Shown here: one piece after another, positions 1-11,740 of the stretch
How the letters are laid out: every line of letters starts with the position of its first letter
Numbering within the stretch: the stretch's first letter is position 1
DNA from: Musa acuminata AAA Group
Lineage: Eukaryota > Streptophyta > Magnoliopsida > Zingiberales > Musaceae
Direction: 5' to 3'
Assembly: GCF_036884655.1 (NCBI RefSeq)
Contig: NC_088357.1
Span: 48,193,001-48,257,000, forward strand
DNA: 64,000 nucleotides
Position numbers and translations under genes: made by a program
Notes under the pieces: model-generated
Database searches by the model: none
Told to the model about the DNA's origin: nothing
Seen by the model: the letters and a program-made list of their open reading frames with translations, nothing else

Positions 1-1591
1 TTTGTCCTAGTAACGGATTAATGACACTGCAGTAACAGAATAGTCTCCAATTCATGTTGTTGTGTTATAGCTGTTAATACTGTTGCGCTAGTTTGGGTTT
101 AAAAGATTGTATTGGCAATTTTAATGTTTCGTTGATTCGATTTCATGGTAATGAAGTTTCGTCCTGCCTCGTATTTCTCCTTGAATTTGAAGTCGAATGA
201 GTTTCTTTTGGTTCTAGATTTGTCTGAGATTCTTCCCTATTGCATACGACAACTGTGAACCATACATATGCCTCTATTCCTGTTGGATGAATAAGCTTGA
301 AGGCATTGTGCCTGCAACTTGTCTTGTGTATACACATCGCAGGAAGGATGTAATTTGTATTCTGCAAAAAAGTACACACAGCTTGAAACTTCCAAGGATT
401 GAGGCTCTTTTGAATTTGTATTTTTCTCATATACTTCAATTATATAAATTGACTATTTCATTTTTACGATTCATTTCCTAGCCTTTTTAACCTATGCCTT
501 GTCTGTTTGTTTTAGTATGTTGAAGAGGTAAGTCAGAATGTCACTTATACAGTGGTAAAATGGTACACTGTCGGCATCATTATTTAGCCAACTTTTTGTG
601 TCTTGGCGTTTTATTCGTAGGCTGATCTATTGTGGCTTGGCTTCTTCTCTACAAGCTGGACTTTTTCTCCACTATAACGTAATCACTGCTGTTGGTTTGA
701 GTGAGTTCATTTTTTTTTCAAGGGAAAAAATGTTTATTCCTGTTGGAATGTGTGGATCATCTTATTTGTTGCACAAACTATTTTTATACAGTTTCTTTTG
801 GAGGATTGTAGAGAATAAGAGTATCACCTGACATTTATGATTGACTGGACTTTATTCTATGTGTCTGTCTCATACATCTGATATTTCTCTGAAGGACTAC
901 ATTGTTTGATTTAGACACTGTAGGAGTAAAAATTTAGTCTCTAGATACATCTTAATGGTTGATACCTAAGTATATGTTATTGTTGTTGAATTAAGCAATT
1001 ATGCTTGACTGATTTGAATTGTAAATTCTGTTTGTAGTAATTATATTAACTTGACATAAGCATGCAATGATTTATACCAAATGACAAGAAAAAAATATCA
1101 CCGAGATGGATGTACAACTCTTGTAAAAGGTTCTGTAAACTAAATAAGATAAGACATTCTAGACTAATATGGGTTGCCTGCGAAGCAACTCAGCCTGTGA
1201 TATAATCATGGCAGCTTTGAGTACATGTTTCAAGAATAAGAGTATATCTGTTTATGGTATTGAAAAGTAGTTGATCTTTACCATGTATGATAATGAAATC
1301 GTTTAGTTTGTTTTGAATAATACCTGACTGCTCAACATGGACTTATTTTTATCTTTACATAATAAAGCAAAGGAGAAACAAATAAAGTGTTTAATTCAAT
1401 GGAGCCAGTTGAGATTTATAGGAAAACAAATTAACATGCCTATTATAGTTAGTTATCTTTCTAAATATTGGAACTCAACATATGAGGATTTAAATTTAGA
1501 TATGTTGATGGTTAATTTACAATCCAATTTATTAAGTACGGTAGTAAATATTATATTAAGTTAGACTTTCATGGTTATGGTTTTATGATAA
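1..1591. other. AT-rich intergenic DNA, no gene recognised
   Basis: I find no supported coding region here. The longest open frames, for example 1337-1564 (+), are AT-rich and have no recognisable domain, start context or splice structure. The stretch could contain non-coding or UTR sequence of a gene outside the window, but nothing in it proves that. Confidence 0.5.
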
Positions 1592-1750
1592 AGAGTGTAT
1601 CCAGTGCATGAGGCTCCCCGCTAATACGGGGTCTAGAGAGGGTCAATGTATCTAGTCTTACCTTTAAATATTTAAAAAAATTATTTCTGTGACTCGAACC
1701 TTGATCTTCCGGATTGCAAGAGAGCATTCTTACCATATGTTTGGGGAGGA
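1592..1750 (-). mobile_element. Degenerate Au-type SINE
   Basis: On the minus strand this reads like the plant Au SINE family, a tRNA-derived retroposon. At about 1688-1700 the reverse complement gives GGTTCGAGTC, a tRNA-like Pol III box B. The 3' body contains the family-typical block seen on the plus strand as GGGTCTAGAGAGGGTCAATG (1629-1648), preceded by AGGCTCCCCGCTAATACG. The segment between box B and that block is AT-rich and eroded, and box A is not clear, so this is an old inactive copy. The family call rests on remembered consensus features; the ends are approximate. Confidence 0.65.
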
Positions 1751-4480
1751 CTATAATTTTATGATAATAACAAAATTATTCATTTTGGGTGAGATAGCAA
1801 ATTACATGTGAGTACAGTATGATGTTTTAACATAGTCTATTTGATGGATTAGTGAAATTTGAAAGACTTGCGTAGTTGAATGTGTAGAACCAGTTGCATG
1901 TTTAAAATTATAATAATCATGCAAAAACTTCAAGAACATGAGGTGAATTCTACCAAAAATACATGTTCCAGAAATAAAAGGTATCCCATTAAATAGTATT
2001 ATCATCCATCAGTGAGTCTTAATGTCCATTAAATGCAACAGGAGGCACCAGAAGAAATTCTGTATTTATGCTATATTTTGTGATAAAGATTTGAGATAAT
2101 TGTTGCTTTAATGTGGCTTGATTTTTGTTGGTAATTACTAAAGATTAATATAAGATTGTTTTATAGTCTCTGCGTCAAAGATCAAAACGTTAAAAGTAGT
2201 CATTATTATCATAGACAGTTTTAAGTTCTGTTTCTGAAGTAAATGATCTTCAAAGAAACATCCTCAATGGATGACATTGGTTAACATGAATTTTCCCTAA
2301 CCTGAAACTCCTAATACTAAAACTACATAGCAGGGAGATGTATGTTGCATTGGCAACAAGAAATGCAGTGGTTACTTATGTTGAAAAGAAAGTATGATTT
2401 CCAAATGTGTCATGCAAATGCAGAATATGATTGAGTGAGATATCAAAAGTGGATTTCTGCATGGAATTCTTAAATTTGTTATTTACAAGGTTCTCAAAAT
2501 TTCTGAGGTGGATAGCTTTATAATAATATCATCTTGTATGTTAAAAAATAGAGTTAATGCATGCAACTTCTACATGACAAAAATTTGAATCTTGACCTTT
2601 TTCCATTTATAGATTGAAGGAAAGAAGAGAGAGAGAGTTGTGTTAAATCTATCATGCCGGTAGAATGTAATCAATAAATTTTCATCTTCTGGGCAAGCCA
2701 GCACATTGTCTTGCTACCTGGGCAAGAACTTCATCTTCTGACTGTTTTTGGGAAAAGGTTTGCCTCTGATCTCGACTTTTTGGTTCACTGTGATGTGAAT
2801 GGGATTGGATGTAATCTCTCTTTTTTATCATCTTAATATAATTTTCACCTTTTTGGAAATTATATCATATTTACAAGAAAACAAATAAGTTTTCATGTAG
2901 GAAATGAATATAAAATATGATACAATTATGTAAAGAGAGGCAGGCAGGTGTTTGAACCATGTTTCTTTGCCCATGCTCTCTTCTCCTATCTTCCTCTTAT
3001 TGATGTGCCAGTATGATTTCTTGTGATCAGATGATTTGTATAACGTTTTCTTTTACAGGTTATAACCTGAACTTGTCACAGGCCCATTTCTAATGATTCT
3101 TGATCCATTGTTTGTAGAGAAGAAAACTTCATAATTAGTGATAGCTTATTTTTGTCGTCTTTCATGTTCCAAGCATGAATCGTTTGTTTGTTAACCACAT
3201 CACTGATAACTGAGAATGTTAGAGATGTTGCAGGATCTAGAGATGAGACACCCTATTACGAGTTCCTGTAAAGAAGGTGGCCTTTCTCAACGACAACAAC
3301 TAGTAAAAGTGAATGAAAAGAACGGAGACTATGTTTCCCTGAGATCACAGGAATAGGTAATGGCTTATGTTCTCAGCATAACAGGGAATAAGTTTTCGTC
3401 AGTACAAAGCATGGAGGCGGCGTGCCATCTTCGCTGTGCCTAATGATTAGGGTCAGAGATTGTTATTGACTTTTTTTTTCCTAATATTAGTAATCCCTTG
3501 TTTCATCCAATTATCTAAAAATAATAAAATATAATTTTATTAAATACAATCCTTTAAATATCCACCATATTCTAAACCCTGTTTGGAAGGAGTTGAAAGA
3601 GGTTGGGAATTAGGTGATAAGTTGAAGACATTTACATATGAGCATCTTAGGAATATTAAATTTTTATGATTAGGTTTTCATAAATTATTTTAAATTAAGG
3701 TTTAGAATTTTGATAAACCAACATATTGATTTAAATATTGAAACCTTCCACAAATGTTGTTTGTCATGATTGCATTAGCTTTTTTGAGTTAAAAGAAAAG
3801 CATGTTGTGGGTCAGTGCTAACTAGTGGAGATGTGCGGGTTTCCACTGGAAAACCACGCAATGTGGAATTGTTATGATCATTATGTAGGTTCTGAACCTA
3901 CATGACCTTTTTACTTGCAACTCTTCTGACCTACCACCCTATGAACATGAGACTTCAAATATTTGATGTTTATGATTTATGAAATTTAAAATGCTACATA
4001 TCATAATCAATAGAGGATAAGTTGTATTTCCATCTCAGATTGGTCCTGGTGACCAACTCAAAAGCATACAAGTATACAACTGCATTTTAAGTAATATTTA
4101 GCGAACAAGATTAGAGTAAAATAATTGACAGCCCTGAGATAAAAATAGGTAAAATATTTCTAGGTAAAATAATTGTGAAAGGAAGCTTTCACAATGCTTC
4201 CTTTGTGAAGTTTCTTAATCAGCACCAATAAGTCCAGCCCACAAATGTTGCTTGATCACCAGCCAGAATTGAGAAACATAAGGCTAGAAGAGAGGTTATT
4301 TTTCTACCATAGGATATAAGGAATGCAAGTATTACTGCTATGTCTTAAAGACTAAGATCTAGAGAACCGAGACATTTAGAAATCTTTGGTGACACCAAAA
4401 GGGGGCAGTAATTAAAGGAATATACTAACAATATGGACAAAAGTTTTCTTTCTAATGGTGTAGAGTTAATAGTGGATTCA
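1751..4480. other. AT-rich intergenic DNA
   Basis: No coding region can be supported in this 2.7-kb stretch. Some splice-like signals occur, such as a pyrimidine tract followed by CAG near 3234, so spliced untranslated exons of a gene to the left are possible. Microsatellite content is low. The right part, towards 4.4 kb, becomes purine-rich and probably belongs to the retrotransposon remnant that follows. Confidence 0.4.
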
Positions 4481-5136
4481 AAGAATAACCAGCCAACCTC
4501 ACACCAGAGTCAAAGTCATTGACGAGTTGAAGTAGCATAACGGATCAAAGGTTCGATAACTCAAAAACAGCAGCGGAGAGCAGTTGGGAGCCAAGAGACG
4601 CATTGCAGCTAGAGCAAAAGATTGAAGACTCAACAAAGGCAAGGAGTTGTAATGTCGATAAAGGCTTCAACGAGAATGTCGAATGAATAAGTGGGGGAGA
4701 ATGTCACGGACAAACTTCTAAACAAGATGTTTGATGTAATGCTTATGTATGTCCTTGTCTTTTGGTATGTTCATGTTCTGCATAGCATGTAGAGGGACGA
4801 TAGAAGGCTTAATAGTTCCATTTTGGTTAGGTTAGTGGCCGCTTTAGGCTTGTAAATAAAGGTTGTATCATGTGGACACTTGTGAGAGATTTTCGGTCTG
4901 TAATAGACCATTTTGACCCATTGTTGTGCAACTGTTCAGAGCTTGTAAAGTCTGTTTGTAATTTGCATTGTCTATGAAGTGTTTTCGAAAATGTTTGCTT
5001 GTGGATCCTGAGTGAGACGTTTTCTCTAACCCGTTTTCTCTTTTATGTGTTTTAAGTGAACATGGGAGGTTGATATTTACGGATGAACATGCAAGGGTGC
5101 CGCACGACTTAGACAAAACCAGCTAAGTCTGTAACA
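4481..5136 (+). mobile_element. 3' end of an LTR retrotransposon (internal tail plus LTR)
   Basis: A polypurine tract, AGTGGGGGAGAATG (about 4690-4703), directly precedes a block that starts TGTCACGGAC at 4702 and ends GTCTGTAACA at 5136. That is the TG...CA structure of an LTR, about 435 bp long. The purine-rich 200 bp upstream looks like the tail of the internal region. No gag, protease, reverse transcriptase or integrase frame is visible, and no second LTR is found upstream, so the element is 5'-truncated. PPT-plus-LTR layout is general to LTR elements; assignment to Ty3/gypsy is only a guess. Confidence 0.65.
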
Positions 5137-6389
5137 ATATAATAATTTTTCACAAAATAAATGAACTGAAAATTACCCTCATTATATGGACAATATAAGG
5201 ACAGTGACACTTCAAGAACTTACAATGTATAAATTTAATGAAGAACTTACAATGTATAAATTTAATAAATTGGACCATTATTTCCATGGAGATGTAAATC
5301 TTGTACGATAAAATGTTTCTATCTCTCAGTGACTTGTTTTCTCTTTAAAAAAAGCAAATTTAAGAATTTTTTACCATTAGACATAATTATTTATACACAA
5401 GGATTTTCCTCATTCAATGAGATAAATATATTGAGTTTTCAAGACATATAATATCAAGTAAATTGGAAAACAACATAATATGCAAGGAATGTTTTAACCA
5501 TAATATTACAGTTAATGATGTTTATAATAGGTCTCAAGAAAAAGATGTCACAATAAGGTATTAAAAATAGAGTTGATGTAGATACAAGAAAGGGCCCTTG
5601 ATTAGAAGGCAAGTCACAAACATCATATAGTAGCAGAGTTATTTTGTTCTTGGGCTTCTTTTTCTGAATTTGGTGGTTTAAGCATAGTGATTCTTCTGTG
5701 ACTAAAATCCTTATCACCTAAAGCAACCCTTCCCTAATCCAATGAAATATGGTATAGTATACAGATTTGCAGGAATAATTACCTAACTCATGCGACGTTT
5801 TTGCATATTCACGCCATAGTGTTAACCTCCAAAACCTTTGAATGTCGGTAAGAGAGAAAACTAGATTAAATAAAATTTACTCGTAATCTCCTAAGCAAAT
5901 ATCTTAGAAAATATAAATTATAAACATAGATTTCATAAATTTTGGATTACATAACAAAATATTTAAAATAATTTATCACGATAAAAAATTCTTATAAATA
6001 TAATATTACTATGGAACAAGATAACGAATCAGTCTTAAACAATACCCTAAAGGCTCATGTCAATTAGTTCATCACTCTGGATATATATATACATATATAT
6101 TTCAAAGCAAACATACTATTAAATACCCTTAAATTTAAGTAATGTTTGTCAAGAAAAAAAAAAGGAAAAAAAATCTAAGATGGTTTTGATTATATGGTAT
6201 ACTAAAACTAATAGGAATATTTATGTCATTTCATAACAGAAAGAATAAATATGTAATTATATTTTTTTATTTTATTTTTATTTTTCTCTTTTCCTCACCG
6301 TCAAGTAGGTCACCTCTTTCTTATAAGCCGTTCAAGAAACGGTGCTTGGGTTGGGTACTCGATATCGGTAGGATTCGAAGGACGCAGCC
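5137..6389. other. Intergenic region and likely TCF25 promoter/5' leader
   Basis: AT-rich sequence with no gene. It contains a 27-bp direct tandem repeat (two copies, about 5210-5268, core AAGAACTTACAATGTATAAA) and a short TA run near 6080-6100. The last 100 bp before the TCF25 start are more GC-rich and pyrimidine-rich, as expected for a leader. I see no convincing TATA box at a fixed distance from the start codon. Confidence 0.45.
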
Positions 6390-9300
6390 ATGTCCAACCG
6401 TTTGCTGAGGCGAGTCCTCAAGGAACGGGAGGAGATGAGGTTCGCCTCCTCTGATCTCGATCCGGAAGCCGCCGCCATCGAAAACGACGAGGAATCTGAT
6501 TCTCCGCCCGCCGGTTCTCGCTTCAAGAACCCTTTCGATCTCCTCGATGATCAGGTCGATTATACGTTTTTTCGATTTCTTTTTCCCATTCCTTGATTAT
6601 TTCAGCCTACCCGTTTGATGATCTGAGAATTACATGGATTGGATGCTTCTTTTCTGACCATTGGTTGCTAGGGTTTTGATTAATTGCATGAGAATGGATA
6701 GTTCGAACACTTGATCGATAAATTGAAATAGATAATACGGAGGATAATTATGGTAACAGCGATTTGGATGCGGTAAAATCGAAAGTACGAAGACACAAAG
6801 ATGGCGAAGTGATTTTTTTTAGTGCTTTTCTTTTCATCTTGCAACTTGGCATTATCTAAATGCTTGTGGACATAATTGTCGCAAAGGTGATAGGGTGAGG
6901 ACACAGCAAAGGATGGAGAAGTGGACAAACTGACGCTGCTGCTCTTTTTTTTTTTTTTTTTCCACCTTCAAAATGCGTCTCTGCGGTATCTAAACACAAT
7001 CTATTAATAGATGAGATGCTATATTTGACAATTTGTGAAGAAGTCGATTATAGCTTTTACTTGCTTTTTTCAATTTTTTCTCTCCGTTCTAAAATGCTCA
7101 AGAACATAAACGTTGCTTATAGGTTCTGGTCTTGAAAGGTAGCAGATGGTTGAATATGAGAGAATTTTTATCTGATTCTAGGATGAGGACTGTTGGATGT
7201 GACATTTGATTGGTACACATTCATTCAGATGGCCCCTCTGTGCTACTTCCTGGATGATCCACTGCATGTTGTTGTTTCGGCGAGCTACTTGTTTAGAGGA
7301 ACCAGTACATCAGGACTTACTGGAAAGTTTGACTTTGTACATCGATGCATTTTTCTTGATCTACCTCAATATGCCACCCAACTTCATTGTATAAAATAAT
7401 AAAAATAATAATTGTGCTGTATTGAGACCAATAAATACCAGTCAATGCCATCCAGCATGGTTGAAATTTAAATTCTTGGTTCATTCTACAGTTGCTAGGA
7501 GTTACAAAATTATTTTTATCTTTTGAGATCTGATAATTATTTTCTAATATATTTGTTATCTCTGGTGTTTTTCTTCCTTTTGCTTGATCTTCATTTGCAA
7601 GTGATCTTGTCCATGTTGTGAAATAAACAGAGCTGAAAAGAGACAGGAGAAAGCTAGCTAATTATAAGATGTAAACTTACAATGTTGTACACTTCTTAAC
7701 ACAGAACACTTGTTCAGCCAGGTCTTGGCATAAATGGTGTTTTTTTCTTTTCAGGAGGATGATCAGCAATTTGATGTTCAAGAGCAAGCACATGATGTCG
7801 GTGGACAAGAATTGGTGGCCAGAAAACCTGCTAATACTATTCCATCTTCTAATCATAAATTAAAGAAAAAGAAGAAAAAGAACAAAGATGAGTCTAAAGT
7901 AGAAAAGTCACTGGATTCAATTCTAGAAGAGCTATCAATCAACACAAAGCCTTCTAACAATCAGAGTTTGTCTGAAAATGTGAAAGCATTGGGAAATGAG
8001 GCTCACGAAAATAACAAGAATGGCAGATCTTCTGTCCTAATAGTCAATCCAAAGTATTTAAAAGCTGAGAATGAGCTGCGGAAAATATTTGGTTCGAAAG
8101 TTGTCAACTCTTTTGAGAACCAACATAGTGTTGGCAGCTCAAGACAAATGCATGGCGGAAGGCAGGCAGCCTATAATCTAAGGAAAACATATCTTGCTTC
8201 TCCATCAGGATTATGGCCACGATGGGACAATTCCATCACTATGGAGCTTCTGGAGACAAAGGATGGGATGCACTATTTTAGGTACCCCTTTGTTCCTTGT
8301 ACCTTGTATAGATAATGAGTAATATATCTGCAGAGCTCCTGGAATTTCACCTGGCACCTGTTGTAATAGGATCTCACATAACTGTTGGAAAATACCAATA
8401 TTAATCTATGAAAAAAATCATGGGTATTTTATTTTCTGAATTACGGATTATTAAATTCTAGATTCAGTTGCTTTATTTCTTTACATAAGCTTCAGTTTTC
8501 ATATAGCATCAGATTCTCGTACTAGAGAAGTGACAGTGAAACACACTTCTTAATATTCAACTTTCCTTTGAGAAAGGAAGTGCTAGCTGAGACAGTTGCC
8601 CGGTGCAAACAAGATACGAGTTATGGTAGGAACATTTATGTGGGCAGGATTGTTTAAGGCAATTTGATATGATCAACAAGATAGAGTTATGGAAGGGAGT
8701 GTTAGCTGAGACATGATGAGGATTGCTTAAGGCAATTTGATATGATCAAGATCCTTTCACAGTGACCGTTATGGAAAGAACATTTATGTGGTACTCACAT
8801 GTCTTTATTCATTCACATGAGCTGCAAAATAGGCCTCATGGAATGGGCTGAAATGTAGGTTTTTGTTTTCCATTTAGCAGTAGATTGTGAGGGATGGTTA
8901 TGGTGGAAAAAACACTTGCATATACTTTCATGTTTACCTAGGATCTAATTTTGATGATAACATATTTTATCCAGGCATCTTATATGCTGTTCATTTCCAT
9001 CCATATATCAGTATGCATTGCTGTATGTATATATCAGAAAATTTTGGACAATTTTATTTATCAAGCAGTTTCTTAGCTGCTTATCTGGCATCTGGTGTAC
9101 AATGCAGGTACATGTACACCCCATCTTACAAACATGCACAAGAAGCATTCGAAGCTGCCAAAGCAGCCAACAATATTAATGCTATTGGGGATATCTTGGG
9201 GCATCATCCCTATCATGTAGATGCTTTATTGACCTTTGCTGAATTATTCAAGTATTCAGGAGAACATCAAACGTCTGCTGAGATGATTGAAAAGTGCTTA

Positions 9301-10435
9301 TATGCATTGGAGTGTGCATGGCATCCACTATTTACACCCCTGCAAGGTAATTGCCAGTTGAAATATAGCCATGATACAAATAAACCAATTTTTTCAGCCC
9401 TTTTCAGCCACATGAAAAACATGGACAGACGTGGTTGTCACCGGTCAGCTCTAGAGGTTTGCAAGCTGCTACTTTCACTGGATTCTGATGACCCAAAGGG
9501 AGCATTATTTTGCATTGATTACTTCTCACTTAGAGCACAGGAGTATAGATGGTTGGAACAATTTGTTGAGGAATATGGGACTGACAACTCGTTGTGGTTG
9601 TTGCCTAATGTCTCATATTCTCTTGCTGTATCCCGTTTCTACCTTGAGTGCAGCGATGAATCTAGTATAAATCACAGTGAGAAAGCTACCTCTAAAGATC
9701 TTATGAAACAGGCCTTGATGCTTCATCCTCTTGTGCTTCAGAAACTAGTAACTAAGGCACCTCTGAAGGATTCGGCATGGACCCAAATACTCAAATATTC
9801 ATTTTTTGGTTCAGCAAAAGCAGGAAGCCCCTCTCTTGACCACCTGATAAATATATATGTTGAACGAAGTTATATATTATGGAGGTTTCCGGAATTGCAA
9901 GCTTTATTAAAAGATGCAGCTTTGCTAGTGGCTGAATCACTCGAGCAAAATAGCAGCGAAGCCAGGGATTGGGAATGTGTAAGGAAGGAAGCTTTTTCAT
10001 CAGAAAAGAATGAGTAAGTCATTATACTTCCTTTGGTTCTATCTTTGAAATTATGTTCTTGAAGGCATTGCAACCGAGGAACGAAAAATCAATATCAGTT
10101 GTTTGTAATTTTGAAATGAGAGGTGATGCGAATGTTCCAAGCTAATAATAATGCTTCATTGTGACAGGTATTCTTATCTAATGGTTTCAGATTTCTCTGA
10201 TGTGATACCATCACTTCCTCCTGAAGAGATAAGACACTTTATGGCTGGCCCTCAACCGGTGCGCGAGATGCCAGATGCTGATAGAGGAGCTGTTCCTGAG
10301 ATAGGCCATGCTGCACGTTTGGATTTACCCCGCAACGCTGCAATTGCCTTCCTTGAGTCAATACTGCCTTGGGCAGACTATGGAATCAATAGAAACAGAG
10401 GACCCGACGACCATGACCAAAATGTTGATGGCTGA
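6390..10435 (+). CDS. TCF25: TCF25/NULP1 family protein (transcription factor 25 homologue)
   Basis: Four coding exons join in frame: 6390-6554, 7755-8281, 9108-10013 and 10168-10435, all with GT-AG introns, giving 621 residues, close to the usual plant length. The N-terminus (MSNRLLRRVLKEREE) and an acidic stretch are family-like. Exon 2 encodes a lysine run (KKKKKKNK) suited to nuclear targeting or nucleic-acid contact. Exon 3 carries the conserved core, including GDILGHHPYHVDALLTFAEL and ECAWHPLF, a helical-repeat region shared with animal TCF25. Members are linked to transcriptional repression and to the ribosome quality control complex (yeast Rqc1); which role applies in this plant is unknown. 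The frames around 8887-9107 are intron sequence. The ATG at 6390 is the first in frame with the conserved N-terminus. All splice phases agree and no disruption is seen. Confidence 0.93.
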
Positions 10436-11256
10436 AAGCAGCAGTATAACCCTCTAGCGGTTGGTGATCCCATCTCTGTCTTACATCATGGAGCACAATT
10501 TTAGGTTCCAATTTGTTTTCCTGCACTTAACAAAATCATTTTTTTTTATCTTTTTTCATGCACAACCTTTGGTATCATCCATTGTATAAAAGTTGTCAAG
10601 CCTTATGGTGCCTTTTAATTCCATCCGAAGAGCACCCCGGCAAACCTATACGTGTCACCCCCCATTGTTACCATCTGATAGCAGTGGTGTAATAGGTGTA
10701 GAATATTTGTGTTTGCTTCCTTTTAGTCATTTCATTTAAGTAGGACAGGAGGCACCATTTTGTTTGTAGTAACTCATTAGTGCGTACCCTCATTTATTTC
10801 CTTCTCTATCAATGCAGAACCACTGTATTAACCCTGGAAGCAAAGAAACCCCACACTGCAGTAGTGGTATATAACAGGAGAATATGATCAAAGTGAAGCA
10901 AACCATGGGAAAGATCTTTTTATTGGATATCATTGTGTTATTTCAGATTTTCTCATAGTTTTGTTTGCTCGGTCAACTCGTTATACTTGACATTGCAAAT
11001 AATAATGTGATTTCTCATGTTATGTAACCATCTTCCATTTTCATTCGCTTGTGGTGCAGCTTGGTTGGGGGGTCTAATTCATGGCATATAAGCTAGAGTA
11101 CTACACATGCTTGTGGCAGTGAAGTAGCTTCTGATATCTCATCTTTCTAGAGGCATATTGTTTGGCATGACATATTGTTTGGACCGAAGTACTAAATTGA
11201 GTTTTGAGCTTTTACTTGCTTAGGAGTCGTTTTAGATAATTTTATTATTATATTCA

Positions 11257-11289
<33 letters not shown>

Positions 11290-11740
11290 ATAATAAATTT
11301 AAATTATTATATGTTTTTTTCAGTGCTTATAAACATACTCATAAGAATATATTCTTTTAAATACTGTAGATTGTAAGAGCTTAATGAATGAACCAACCAA
11401 CAATCAACACTAAGTACTATATATCAATATGTTTACCATTGTTATAGTAATTATTATTCTAAAAAAAAAACTACTAAAGATATATCACAAAATATTTAAG
11501 TATAAAATCTTATAATCATAAGACTTTGATTAGTGACATTAAACCATACCATAAAATCAGTTTTTACTATTGATAATATAATTTATACTTTTACTATTCT
11601 TCTAAATTAAACATAAATTGTATTCCAACACCCTTGCATCCAAAACAACAAAGATGTAATAAGATGGAAGATACTGTGTTATACTAAAGCCTTCATGGTG
11701 TCAATCTACTATTCTTCACGTTGGTATGCTGTGTTGTTGT
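10436..11740. other. Convergent 3' region between TCF25 and the minus-strand gene
   Basis: This 1.3-kb stretch holds the TCF25 3' UTR and the 3' UTR of the convergent minus-strand gene ending at 11741. It contains a (TA)n microsatellite at about 11262-11289 and otherwise AT-rich DNA. No coding region is supported. Confidence 0.5.
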
